From Neptunomonas sp. (lineage in GTDB: Bacteria > Pseudomonadota > Gammaproteobacteria > Pseudomonadales > Balneatricaceae): a stretch of 64,000 nt of DNA. Below the pieces are notes generated by a model. That model worked only from the letters and a program-made list of their open reading frames with translations. It was not told the DNA's origin and did not search any database. Location: contig NZ_JADGEV010000019.1 in assembly GCF_016744175.1 (NCBI RefSeq), positions 1 through 64,000 on the forward strand, given 5' to 3'. The translations under genes and the position numbers were made by a program. Shown here in pieces: positions 23,330-32,590 of this stretch. Each line of letters starts with the position of its first letter. The stretch's first letter is position 1.

Positions 23330-24058
23330 TTAGCTACAAGGATTTTTCTGCCACCGGCGTGACGACATTAAGCTTAACAACCCCAAAAAAAGTAAGAATA
23401 CTGAAGCAGGTTCAGGAACATGGTTCTCAACTGGAGGCCCGTAAAGGAATTGGATTCCAGCTATATCGTCTACTTGAGGGCCTGAAAACGCTTCAGAATA
23501 ATAAGCATTCATTAAAGAACCAGGCACAGTCGTATGATCTAAACCAAGCGCATGCCCTAACTCATGAACAAACACCTGATAAATATCAATACCAGGCAAA
23601 CCAAAGCCAATATTCCACAAATCACCCGTATCAAAGTGAATATCCCCAGAAGAAGAGAAGCTCCCAAACTCTGGTAAATACCCGTGCGCCACTACATTGC
23701 CCATACCATCAAATGGGTGGCCACCAATGCGAATATCTCCTACGGTGCCGGGATCATTGAGCGCTCCGCCGCTATCGGCTACTTCAACAAACGTTAGATC
23801 GGCCACAGCAGTCCATGCATCAAAAGCGCGCGTGATTTCACTCTCAAAACCTGAAGGCATAAAGTCTTCTAAAGAGGTGATGGTGCATCCAGCAGACTCA
23901 TAAACACCCGAACAACTAAGCCCGGAATCCATATAACTCCAGCTCAATGTTGCACCCGTGCCATAAATAGGACTTCCCCACTTATATCCATCAATAACAT
24001 AAGCACTGGATATTGTTGAAAATAATAGCAACAATAAAATTGATATTCCCTTAAACAT
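23330..24058 (-). CDS. Matrixin-like zinc metalloprotease with PEP-CTERM sorting signal
   Basis: 242 residues from the ATG at 24058, preferred because AAAGGA stands just upstream; an in-frame ATG at 24076 lacks this. A signal peptide (ISILLLLLFSTISSA) is followed by a matrixin/M10-like domain with the complete zinc motif HELGHALGLDH near residue 164 and a methionine-turn candidate (GSLMNAYYS). The C-terminus is a textbook PEP-CTERM: VPEPASVFLLFLGLL, then a basic tail RRWQK. Such proteins are processed by an exosortase and delivered to the cell surface or matrix. No exosortase gene is in the window. It probably cleaves extracellular protein. Confidence 0.9.
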   Translation of the reverse strand: MFKGISILLLLLFSTISSAYVIDGYKWGSPIYGTGATLSWSYMDSGLSCSGVYESAGCTITSLEDFMPSGFESEITRAFDAWTAVADLTFVEVADSGGALNDPGTVGDIRIGGHPFDGMGNVVAHGYLPEFGSFSSSGDIHFDTGDLWNIGFGLPGIDIYQVFVHELGHALGLDHTTVPGSLMNAYYSEAFSGPQVDDIAGIQFLYGPPVENHVPEPASVFLLFLGLLSLMSSRRWQKNPCS

Positions 24059-24395
24059 AGACGTCCTTTGTTTCATATGTATTAGATTGAAAAATACGGC
24101 TACTTCCTTCTATTCAAGGCACACCTGAATACTATTTATGATAACCACATAAGAAGTATAGACACTTTTCGCATGGCCATTTATAGACAGCTCAACCCTG
24201 AAAAATCCGCGCTGAATTAAAAGCATTAACATTTAACAGTATCGTCCAGCTCGCCTAAAACTTGAGAGTATTCAATACAGATTCAATAATTTTTTTGCCT
24301 TGCACTAGGTTAAATGAATGCTCAGCTAAATGATCAAAGGTCATCGATATGAAAAATAATACAGTGCGGATGTCATGGGAGAGCGCTTCTCTTCT
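24059..24395. other. Intergenic region between hydrolase and protease genes
   Basis: A 337-base region. On the minus strand, the frame of the upstream hydrolase stays open for 46 codons after its TAA, ending at a TAG at 24255. This could be chance, since the hydrolase already ends at a normal length. The rest holds the protease promoter region. Confidence 0.4.
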
Positions 24396-25397
24396 TTACT
24401 TCAACACTCTCAACAAATACGTAACAATTTCTGCACTTAATCTTTTATGGAAGGCTTTACGATCGAACCCCACAGGGTCTTCACCTGCAACACCGGCTTC
24501 ACTTTTAATGGCGTCAGGGAACGGAGTTATAAAAGAATAATGACCCGCATTTTTAATCACACGATATGTCAGCATCTCTTTATCTTTCATGTTCTGAGCA
24601 ATCATTTCCGATTGATAAGGTTCTGTAAGCTCAGCATCATTTTCTGCTCTCATTACAAGAACAGGTATATTTACCTGCTCTAGAGAGTCTTTTTGTGTAA
24701 ACAGGACACCTACGGGTGCCATTAAAACTATCGCTTTTACTCGCTGGTCGCGCCGATTTTCTATCTGCGCTGGTGTTAATTTATGATCTTTAACCAAACC
24801 ACACATACGCTCCTTTAAAAGTAGTTTTTTATTACACAACTCAATAATAGAGTTTGTCTGTGCCATACCACCAGCAACAGCCAAGGCTGTATAACCTCCT
24901 GCTGAATGTCCAATCACAGCAATTTTATCGATATTTATATTGGGTGATAATTTAGGATTCAGCAACAAAGCATCTATAGCTGTTTTTATGTGCTTAGGTC
25001 TGTTTTTCCAGTTTTTTACCGTTCCTTCAGCTGAATTATTTTTATAGTTATTTTCTGGATGCAATGGCATAGCCACTACAAATCCCTGCTTAGCAAGCGC
25101 AAATGCGATACTTCTATGCCCTAAATTTGAACCTCCAGAGCCATGAGAAATAATAACCAAGGGGAACGTTCCTTTAGCTACTTCAGCTCCTATTGCCAAG
25201 TTCATTTCGAAAGGGCCAAACCTTACCGCCTTCTCAGGTACATTCGTAGGATAAGTAACGGCAACAGGGATTTCTTCATTAGTTTCATTAGAAAAAGTAT
25301 CAACTTTAATAAACCCCACCGAATAACCAGCAACAGCTTTTAGTGAAAAAACACTCGCAAGAATAATCACTAACATCAAGCATGAAAACCTACTCAT
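24396..25397 (-). CDS. Alpha/beta hydrolase, exported, acetylhydrolase-like
   Basis: 333 residues with an N-terminal signal peptide (SCLMLVIILASVFSLKAVAG). The fold is of the PAF-acetylhydrolase/dienelactone hydrolase type: the oxyanion-loop block VIISHGSGGSNLGHRS, the nucleophile elbow GHSAGGYTAL, a late Asp region (RAENDAELTEPY) and the catalytic His in NAGHYSF. It probably acts in the periplasm on a small ester or lipid; the substrate is unknown. GGAG precedes the start. It is monocistronic, flanked by AT-rich spacers, and faces the same way as the protease. Confidence 0.88.
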   Translation of the reverse strand: MSRFSCLMLVIILASVFSLKAVAGYSVGFIKVDTFSNETNEEIPVAVTYPTNVPEKAVRFGPFEMNLAIGAEVAKGTFPLVIISHGSGGSNLGHRSIAFALAKQGFVVAMPLHPENNYKNNSAEGTVKNWKNRPKHIKTAIDALLLNPKLSPNINIDKIAVIGHSAGGYTALAVAGGMAQTNSIIELCNKKLLLKERMCGLVKDHKLTPAQIENRRDQRVKAIVLMAPVGVLFTQKDSLEQVNIPVLVMRAENDAELTEPYQSEMIAQNMKDKEMLTYRVIKNAGHYSFITPFPDAIKSEAGVAGEDPVGFDRKAFHKRLSAEIVTYLLRVLK

Positions 25398-25760
25398 AAC
25401 ACTCCAAGATAATAAATAAAAAAATAACTATTAATTCAATAAAAATGATGAAAACTGATATTATTGCTATACATACATTTAATCTATTTTTATTAAAGGT
25501 TTTGTCGCGCCAGTTTATCTAATACTTCCATCACTAAACAACCGACAATTAAGACTGTTAATAATTAATATAATTTAGGTAGCGCTGTAGTTTTCGCTTT
25601 AGACAAAGATGAAATAGGCGTTAGCACTGCAAAGCACGTTAAAGCATTATGATAAGCGGCACCCATTTAAACTTTCAACGTGCGCTTTTGTGGCTCAAAT
25701 ACATAAGGAGCATAAGAATAGGTATTCCTCACATACTCCTTTATGAGCAAAACAAGAAAG
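25398..25760. other. AT-rich intergenic region upstream of the hydrolase
   Basis: 363 bases, notably AT-rich, with no credible gene. It carries the hydrolase promoter (minus strand) and the 3' end of the stress-protein operon. An imperfect inverted repeat (CATAAGGAG at 25702 with CTCCTTTATG at 25736) may be the terminator of that operon. Confidence 0.45.
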
Positions 25761-26609
25761 CTATTGTTTGCTTGATGCTAAAGGCAAATCGAAGTTATCA
25801 GACAGACCTTCACGCAACACTAATACATCACAGCTAAGCCGATCGAGTATACGTTCTGCAGTATTCCCCAATAAAGCCCCCTTTATACCATCACGCCCAT
25901 GTGTACCAATCACCACCAACGCAGCATGCTGCTCTTCTGCTACATTGGGTATCCAGTATTCAGGAGGCCCTTCTCCAATATGATACGTGCTGGCTATTAT
26001 TTTCATGCCATCCAATAACGTTCGTGCGGCGCAACTCGCCTTGTCTACTAACATATCAACTGATTGGCTTTGGGCATCAGCTCCTAGCATTGGTGGCGAA
26101 TATGAAACAACCACCTGCAAGTCAGCTTTAGCTTCTTGGCTTATGACACCTGCCATCATCAAAACACTCTGGTTTAACTGTAAATAACTTTTTTTACGCG
26201 AGTATGGATCGACAGCAGCCATGATTTTACCGCCTTCCCATAAGCTATCACGTTTTACCAATAACACTGGGCATGGAGTTTGACGCAGTAACTGCCAGTC
26301 GAGTGGTGCCAACAAACCTTTATGCGACGTATCGCAACTTTTAATGAGTAGCGCAAAATGGTCGCTTTCCCAACGCGCTAATACATCTTGCAGAAAACTT
26401 TTCTCTTGATGGTAATGCTGTTTTATCTGCATACCATCCACACTGAGCAACGCCATAAAACGCATAATGGCATGATCAGGTAAGGGCGTAATCAACCACA
26501 GCACTTCAAGCTCGCAACCCATTCGATCTGCGATTAATACGCCACGTTTAAAGGCTTTCTCAGCAGCATCACTGGCATCCAGAGCCACCAGCACTTTCTT
26601 AGTAAACAT
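25761..26609 (-). CDS. Tandem universal stress protein
   Basis: 282 residues forming two Usp domains. The first begins KKVLVALDASDAAEKAF. The second ends with the ATP-binding signature GTHGRDGIKGALLGNTAERIL, complete in this copy; the first domain lacks a clean equivalent, so probably only one site binds nucleotide. Tandem Usps of this size resemble E. coli UspE. It starts inside the end of the MMPL gene (11-base overlap), so it is co-translated with the transporter and YCF48 genes, which suggests a role in the same stress or envelope function. Confidence 0.9.
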   Translation of the reverse strand: MFTKKVLVALDASDAAEKAFKRGVLIADRMGCELEVLWLITPLPDHAIMRFMALLSVDGMQIKQHYHQEKSFLQDVLARWESDHFALLIKSCDTSHKGLLAPLDWQLLRQTPCPVLLVKRDSLWEGGKIMAAVDPYSRKKSYLQLNQSVLMMAGVISQEAKADLQVVVSYSPPMLGADAQSQSVDMLVDKASCAARTLLDGMKIIASTYHIGEGPPEYWIPNVAEEQHAALVVIGTHGRDGIKGALLGNTAERILDRLSCDVLVLREGLSDNFDLPLASSKQ

Positions 26610-28995
26610 GAGTACTCTCCTCCGTCTTAGCGGCTTTATGTTTGTGCAACAAACACGCCAGCGCGGGCAGCAATATTAGTGCCCCTAACATATTCCAAAG
26701 GAACATAAAGGTTAACAAAACACCCATGTCGGCCTGAAATTTAATCGGTGAAAATAGCCATAGCACGACACCAATTGCTAGCGTGAGCCCAGTAAAGGCT
26801 ACCGATGAGCCCGTCGTTTTTAAGGTCGCCAAATACGCTTCAGGTAAATCCTTACCCTGCAGTAAATAACTATTTAAGCGAGAGTATATATAGATGCCAT
26901 AATCCACTCCAATACCCACACCCAAGGCAATCACCGGCAAAGTTGCCACTTTCACACCAATACCTAAATACGCCATCAGGGCTTGGCACAACACAGAAGT
27001 CAACGCTAATGGTGCAATAATACAGATCACTGTTTTTATTGAGCGAAACGTAAGTAAACAGAGAATACTAACCACACCATAAACCCATGCGAGCATTTCA
27101 TATTGCGCGGTACCGATCACATCATTTGTGGCAGCTTCAAAGCCGCTGTTTCCAGCAGCCATTTCAAATGTTAGCCCATCACTATTATGTTGCTTTGCAA
27201 ACCCCGAAATGGCATCTGATACCCGATCAAGGGTTGCTGCTTTATGATCGTCCAAGAAAATAATCACCGGCAACAGCGAACAGCTACCGTTCATGAAACC
27301 TGATGGAACATAAGCTAACGAGGCATTAATCACATACTGATTACGACTAATACTACGCCACTTTAAATTACCTTCATTTAGCCCTGCTGTTACTCGCTTA
27401 GATACATCGACCAATGAAACACTATTCTGAATACCCGGCACATTGGTGAGAAATTGCTGAAAGCTATCCACCATTGCCAACGTTTCATAGCTAGTACACT
27501 GCTCCTTCTCAGTCGTCGCCATTACTACAAAGATATCACTGGATGTGGAGTAGTGATCGGTCACAAATGCGTTATCAAGATTGTAGCGTGAATCCGCTCT
27601 CAGCTCTGGCGCACCTTTATCCAAATCACCAATTTTTAGGTTTTGGCTGCCATATATTCCGACACCTAAGGCAAACAATGCAAAAGCAACGGCTACCATC
27701 GCTCCACGCGGTTTAGCAAAAACAGTGAATATTTGCCAATGCGAACTTTCTTTATTCTGACTCGCATGCATCTTAGCAATCGCTTTTTCACCGACACCCA
27801 CATACGACATCAATAAGGGTAATAGTAATAAGTTAGTCAGAACAATCACGGCAACACCCACTGATGCTGCCACTGCAAGGTCTTGAATAACCTGAATATC
27901 AATTACCATTAAAGTCACAAAACCTAAGCCATCCGATAAAAGAGCTGTTAATCCAGGAATGTAGATCGCACGAAAAGCACGACGGGCGGCTAACCACGGA
28001 TCAGCCCCTTCAGACTGCTCTAACCGAATAGTGTTCACTACTTGTACGCCATGGCTCACACCAATAGCAAACACAAGAAAGGGTACTAACATTGAATATG
28101 GATCTAGCCCATAGCCCAGTGTTTTTAGTAAGCCCATTTGCCATACCACCGCCACCAGCGAACAGCCTATAGGAATGAGTGTGCCGGCTATGCTGCCAGA
28201 GTAAAGGAACAGCAGTACCAACGTGATGCCGATAGCAATGGCAAAGAAAAGAGCCACTGATTTAGACCCATCAATCAAGTCGCCAACAATTTTAGCAAAC
28301 CCGGTAATACGAATTTGAATATCTTCAGTTTCATACTTTTTTCGGATCAATTCTTCTACTTTACTAGAGAAAGCTTGGTAGTTGAGTTTTTCTCCCGTAG
28401 ATGGATCTTTATCGAACAGAGGCATCTGAATAATTGCTGATTTGAAATCATTGGCAACGAGTATGCCCACCTGCCCCGAACGCAACACATTAGTACGCAA
28501 CTGATCCAAACTGTCAGCACCACCATCATATTCAGGCGAGATCACCGGACCACCTTCAAAGCCATCTTCAGTGACTTCCGTCCAGCGAACATTCGGCGTC
28601 CAAATCGATTTCAGCGCGGATCTATCTACACCTGGAATAAAAAAGGCTTCATCGGTGACTTGCCTCAAAGTGTCTTGAAATTCTGAGGTAAAAATATCAC
28701 CGTCTTTCGCTTGTACAACAACACGCAAGCTATTACCTAGCCCAGAGAGATCACTACGGTACTTTAGATAATTCTCAACATAAGGATGGCTCGTAGGAAT
28801 CATCTTAACGAAACTGGCATCTGGCCGAATCTGTATCGCTTGAAAGCCTAGCCAAAGCGTTAGTAAGGCAAAAATAAGCAATACGGGCATTCGCTTATGA
28901 AACAACACTCGCTCGATAACTTGCTCAGAAAGTTTTATAGGACCCAGTAGTGCCGACGTTAATTTAGACGCCCGTGGTGTAGAAGAGTTATTCAT
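26599..28995 (-). CDS. MMPL/RND-family membrane transporter
   Basis: 798 residues from the ATG at 28995, preceded by GGAGG; a longer frame to 29064 is rejected because it overlaps the preceding gene and adds an unlikely tail. The layout is RND/MMPL: one N-terminal helix (LLIFALLTLWLGFQAI), a large periplasmic loop, a bundle of helices with GVSHGVQVVNTIRL, a second loop and a second bundle with GVGIGVDYGIYIYSRL, which carries the conserved Asp used for proton relay. MMPL proteins export lipids, hopanoids or siderophores. The YCF48 gene overlaps it upstream by 8 bases. Partner DUF1302/DUF1329 genes, often found in such clusters, are not here. Confidence 0.9.
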   Translation of the reverse strand: MNNSSTPRASKLTSALLGPIKLSEQVIERVLFHKRMPVLLIFALLTLWLGFQAIQIRPDASFVKMIPTSHPYVENYLKYRSDLSGLGNSLRVVVQAKDGDIFTSEFQDTLRQVTDEAFFIPGVDRSALKSIWTPNVRWTEVTEDGFEGGPVISPEYDGGADSLDQLRTNVLRSGQVGILVANDFKSAIIQMPLFDKDPSTGEKLNYQAFSSKVEELIRKKYETEDIQIRITGFAKIVGDLIDGSKSVALFFAIAIGITLVLLFLYSGSIAGTLIPIGCSLVAVVWQMGLLKTLGYGLDPYSMLVPFLVFAIGVSHGVQVVNTIRLEQSEGADPWLAARRAFRAIYIPGLTALLSDGLGFVTLMVIDIQVIQDLAVAASVGVAVIVLTNLLLLPLLMSYVGVGEKAIAKMHASQNKESSHWQIFTVFAKPRGAMVAVAFALFALGVGIYGSQNLKIGDLDKGAPELRADSRYNLDNAFVTDHYSTSSDIFVVMATTEKEQCTSYETLAMVDSFQQFLTNVPGIQNSVSLVDVSKRVTAGLNEGNLKWRSISRNQYVINASLAYVPSGFMNGSCSLLPVIIFLDDHKAATLDRVSDAISGFAKQHNSDGLTFEMAAGNSGFEAATNDVIGTAQYEMLAWVYGVVSILCLLTFRSIKTVICIIAPLALTSVLCQALMAYLGIGVKVATLPVIALGVGIGVDYGIYIYSRLNSYLLQGKDLPEAYLATLKTTGSSVAFTGLTLAIGVVLWLFSPIKFQADMGVLLTFMFLWNMLGALILLPALACLLHKHKAAKTEESTHVY

Positions 28996-30124
28996 AACTA
29001 GCCTCCAACGCCTGATCAGACACACGCTTGATACCTTTCTCACCGACCAATACCCAGCCATCATTCACGCGAACAACAGAGCTCCAAGCACGTCGATCCT
29101 GTTGATCAAAAGGTTTAAGGCCTGCTAATAGGCCATCATTGGTAGTTGAATGCAGCACCAACCCGCCAAGCCCAACTATCATCAACTGATTATCGTATAC
29201 AGCAGCGCTGGTTAATGAAGACGAACTTTTTAATTTAATTTGCTGCCAAGAATCACCGTTGTTGTCGCTTACAAATAAGTGCCCCCGCAAGCCTAATGCC
29301 AAGAGCTGAGTTTGCCCCTGCTCTACATAGTTAGATATGCCAAAAAATGAGCCCTCATAGGGGGAGTCGAGCGCTACCCAGCTTTCTCCAAAATTATCAG
29401 AACGAAAAAGCGTTCCAGCCTCACCGGCAACAATTAAAGACTGGTATTGATCTATTAATAGGGCATTCAAGTGGAAACGGTCTGGGTTAGGTAAACGATG
29501 AGACAATACCGACCAGGTATTGCCTCCATCCACTGTTTTTAGTAATAAGCCGTACGAACCTAATAAAAAGCCTTGTTGATTATTAATGAACAAAATATCA
29601 AGCAAAGGCTGGGTTGGCCCCTCCTCCATCGCTACCGCCGCATCATCTAGATAAAGCTCCAATTCATCCATTTCAAGATCTTGAGCTTGTGAATCACCAC
29701 CTAACTCTACTAATGCTTGATACGTTTTTAGCTGTAGTTGATTCAACTGATGACCATCAAGCTGCTTAACCCACGTTTCGCCGGCATCCTTGGTGTGTAC
29801 TACTATTCCATCATGGCCCACTGCCCAGCCATTCTGCGCATCAATAAAATAAACAGCTGTTAGCAGCACACTGACAGGCGACGTAACTTGACGCCACTGT
29901 TTACCTTGATCATCTGATACGAGTATTCGCCCTTGATCACCCACCGCGACAAGTCGCTTACCCGCTTTGGCTATATCTAATAGCAAGCCATCACTAGCTC
30001 TGTAAGAGAAGGGACTAGGTGTATCAATTCGATCAACCATCGCGAAGCTGAATGGCGTCACTGCCATCAACAATACAAATACATACCAACAAGCACGCTG
30101 GCCGACTTTTTTAGTACTGAGCAT
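28988..30124 (-). CDS. YCF48/BNR-repeat exported protein
   Basis: 378 residues from the ATG at 30124, which yields a good signal peptide (ACWYVFVLLMAVTPFSFA); an in-frame start 17 codons earlier is possible. The mature part is a beta-propeller of YCF48/BNR type with at least five Asp-box turns: SDDQGKQW, KDAGETW, VDGGNTW, DNFGESW and DNNGDSW. The family includes the photosystem II assembly factor YCF48. In non-photosynthetic bacteria, relatives are coupled to MMPL transporters, as here with an 8-base overlap. It probably binds to or helps the transporter in the periplasm (inference). Confidence 0.88.
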   Translation of the reverse strand: MLSTKKVGQRACWYVFVLLMAVTPFSFAMVDRIDTPSPFSYRASDGLLLDIAKAGKRLVAVGDQGRILVSDDQGKQWRQVTSPVSVLLTAVYFIDAQNGWAVGHDGIVVHTKDAGETWVKQLDGHQLNQLQLKTYQALVELGGDSQAQDLEMDELELYLDDAAVAMEEGPTQPLLDILFINNQQGFLLGSYGLLLKTVDGGNTWSVLSHRLPNPDRFHLNALLIDQYQSLIVAGEAGTLFRSDNFGESWVALDSPYEGSFFGISNYVEQGQTQLLALGLRGHLFVSDNNGDSWQQIKLKSSSSLTSAAVYDNQLMIVGLGGLVLHSTTNDGLLAGLKPFDQQDRRAWSSVVRVNDGWVLVGEKGIKRVSDQALEASYE

Positions 30125-30438
30125 ATAGCCCCCACTTCTTATCATTATTTGGGGAGAACACAGGAACAACATCATATAATCCTACAATTCATTCTTACTT
30201 ATCGATGCTGAAGCCCTTAAATCAGATATTAGCATCGTTTGTTAGTCTCTTATGCTCAATAGCAGAAGTTCTCAATATAAATGACATTATCGATCAACGA
30301 CATTATTTTAAGTTGCGTTTCCTATAGTAAACATTGATTTTTCCCCTGTTTTATAGTTTATTCGTCCTGTCTAACAAAATAACTATAGGGTCCAGGCATC
30401 GACATTTCGAGCCGAAGGACGGAGAGGGTATATTTCCC

Positions 30439-31551
30439 ATGAAGAAATTTACACGTACGCTGCTATCTGTAGGTACTGCAATTTGCTTATACGGCGCTGC
30501 AGCGCAGGCTGACACTATCAAAATCGGCTTAGCGGGTCCTGCAACAGGTCCTGTTGCTCAATACGGTGACATGCAAAAAATTGGTGTGCTAGCAGCGATT
30601 GAACAAATCAACAAAGCTGGCGGCGTTAATGGCATGCAACTTGAAGGCGTAATTTATGATGACGCTTGCGATCCTAAGCAAGCAGTCGCAGTTGCTAACA
30701 AAATCGTTAATGATGGTATTCAGCACGTTGTAGGTCACCTTTGTTCATCTTCTACTGAACCTGCTTCAGATATTTACGAAGAAGAAGGCGTTTTGATGAT
30801 TACAGCTGCTTCGACCTCTCCTACTATTACGGAAAAAGGTCATCAAATGATCTTCCGTACCATTGGTTTGGATAGCATGCAGGGCCCGTTTGCAGGCCAA
30901 TATGTTATTAACAGTGTTAAACCAAAAAACATGGCGATTATCCATGACAAGCAGCAGTACGGTGAAGGCCTTGCAACTGCCGTAAAAAAAGAAGTTGAAG
31001 CGGCAGGCATCAAGCCCGTTATGTTTGAAGGTGTAACACCAGGCGATAAAGATTTCTCTGCGCTAATCGCTAAGCTGAAAAAGAACAACGTAGACTTCGT
31101 TTACTACGGTGGCTACCACCCAGAGCTAGGTCTTATTTTGCGTCAATCCAAAGAAAAAGGCTTGAATGCTAGGTTCATGGGCCCTGAAGGTGTAGGTAAC
31201 CCTGACATCTCTAAAATTGCCGGTGCAGCATCTGAAGGATTATTAGTAACTCTGCCACAGAGCTTTGATAAAGACCCTGCTAACCAAGCACTCGTTAAAG
31301 CAATTGTTGATAAAGGCGAAGATCCTACCGGCCCATTCGTATTCCCTGCTTACTCTGCTGTTGAAGTAATGACAGCTGCAATGACAGCAACAAAATCAAC
31401 AGACACAGAAAAACTTGCTAATTACATCCGTAGTAATACTTTCAAAACGACTACTGGCGAATTAGCTTTCAATGAGAAGGGCGACCTAGCTCAGTTCTCA
31501 TTTGTCGTTTACGACTGGCATGCAGACGGTACTAAAACACCCGCTAAGTAA
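30439..31551 (+). CDS. livK: Branched-chain amino acid ABC transporter, substrate-binding protein
   Basis: 370 residues from the ATG at 30439, which begins a signal peptide (MKKFTRTLLSVGTAICLYG, cleavage after AQA); a longer upstream frame is untranslated. It is a periplasmic binding protein of the LivJ/LivK type: IKIGLAGPATGPVAQYGDM, then CDPKQAVAVANKIVNDG and the ligand-loop GHLCSSSTEPASDIY with the usual Ser/Thr binders. It delivers Leu, Ile or Val, and possibly other amino acids, to LivHM. A hairpin separates it from livH, as expected for a subunit needed in excess. The ligand is inferred from operon and family. Confidence 0.93.
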   Translation: MKKFTRTLLSVGTAICLYGAAAQADTIKIGLAGPATGPVAQYGDMQKIGVLAAIEQINKAGGVNGMQLEGVIYDDACDPKQAVAVANKIVNDGIQHVVGHLCSSSTEPASDIYEEEGVLMITAASTSPTITEKGHQMIFRTIGLDSMQGPFAGQYVINSVKPKNMAIIHDKQQYGEGLATAVKKEVEAAGIKPVMFEGVTPGDKDFSALIAKLKKNNVDFVYYGGYHPELGLILRQSKEKGLNARFMGPEGVGNPDISKIAGAASEGLLVTLPQSFDKDPANQALVKAIVDKGEDPTGPFVFPAYSAVEVMTAAMTATKSTDTEKLANYIRSNTFKTTTGELAFNEKGDLAQFSFVVYDWHADGTKTPAK

Positions 31552-31606
31552 TGCTAATAACAACAATAAAATCAACACAGTACTTGCCTCTGCGTTGATT
31601 AATAAC

Positions 31607-31644
31607 AAACACCCTTATTCCGTGATCCGGGATTAAGGGTGTTT
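31607..31644 (+). terminator. Attenuating hairpin between livK and livH
   Basis: A perfect 11-bp stem (AAACACCCTTA / TAAGGGTGTTT) ends 20 bases before livH. It has no long T-run after the stem, so partial termination or mRNA stabilisation is more likely than a full stop. It would raise the level of the binding protein over the membrane subunits. Confidence 0.7.
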
Positions 31645-31663
31645 CATTATACGGTTCCCGCAT

Positions 31664-32590
31664 ATGTCAGAAACTATTCTCTATTTGATTCAGCAGCTCA
31701 TTAATGGGCTGACTATCGGGTCGACCTATGCCCTGATCGCTATTGGCTATACCATGGTCTACGGCATCATCGGCATGATTAATTTCGCTCACGGCGAAAT
31801 TTATATGATCGGCTCTTATATTACTTTTATCGTGATTGCCGGACTTTTAGGCATGGGCATGGTCAGCCTGCCACTTATTCTTTTTATAGCTTTAGTAATT
31901 TCTGTACTAATCGCTAGCACCTATGGCTGGACAATCGAGCGTGTAGCTTATCGCCCTCTACGCGGTACAAATCGCTTAATCCCGCTGATCTCAGCTATCG
32001 GTATGTCTATCTTTTTACAAAACTTTGTCGTTTTGTCACAAGGCTCACGCGACGTTGCTCTTCCACCGATGATCTCAGGTGGCTGGACCTTCGGTGACCC
32101 ATCATTATTTGAAGTTTCATTTTCTTATATGCAACTTTTCATATGGGTAGCTACCTTCGTCACAATGTTGGGACTCACACTGTTTATCTCTCGCTCACGC
32201 ATGGGGCGTGCTTGTCGCGCTTGTTCAGAAGATATCGGTATGACCAACTTGCTCGGTGTGGATACTAACCGCGTTATCGCTACGACATTTATAATTGGTG
32301 CAGCATTGGCTGCCATTGCTGGTTTACTATTAAGCCTCTACTACGGCGTAGCCAATCCTTTCATCGGTTTTATGGCAGGTTTAAAAGCATTTACAGCAGC
32401 AGTACTTGGCGGGATTGGTTCAATACCTGGTGCCGTATTAGGAGGCCTCATTTTAGGTGTTACAGAAGCACTTACTGCCGCATACTTCCCTTCAGAATAT
32501 AAAGATGTCGTTGCCTTCAGCTTATTAATACTGATCCTACTGTTCCGTCCTAGCGGCTTGTTAGGCAAACCGGAAGTGGAGAAAGTATAA
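31664..32590 (+). CDS. livH: Branched-chain amino acid ABC transporter, permease LivH
   Basis: 308 residues with about eight hydrophobic segments, the usual LivH size. Signatures are [21 protein letters not shown] at the N-terminus and [14 protein letters not shown] just after it. The conserved cytoplasmic EAA-like loop is [21 protein letters not shown]. Its TAA stop overlaps the livM ATG by one base (TAATG). It forms the transmembrane channel with LivM and is powered by LivG and LivF. Confidence 0.95.
   Translation: MSETILYLIQQLINGLTIGSTYALIAIGYTMVYGIIGMINFAHGEIYMIGSYITFIVIAGLLGMGMVSLPLILFIALVISVLIASTYGWTIERVAYRPLRGTNRLIPLISAIGMSIFLQNFVVLSQGSRDVALPPMISGGWTFGDPSLFEVSFSYMQLFIWVATFVTMLGLTLFISRSRMGRACRACSEDIGMTNLLGVDTNRVIATTFIIGAALAAIAGLLLSLYYGVANPFIGFMAGLKAFTAAVLGGIGSIPGAVLGGLILGVTEALTAAYFPSEYKDVVAFSLLILILLFRPSGLLGKPEVEKV

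Noticed and set aside
23296-23760. A 154-codon plus-strand frame over the protease gene
   Set aside because: Its sequence is rich in Gln, His and Tyr as expected from antisense translation, while the minus-strand frame has a signal peptide, zinc motif and PEP-CTERM tail.
30334-30438. Upstream extension of livK
   Set aside because: It would put 35 residues before a perfect signal peptide that starts at 30439.
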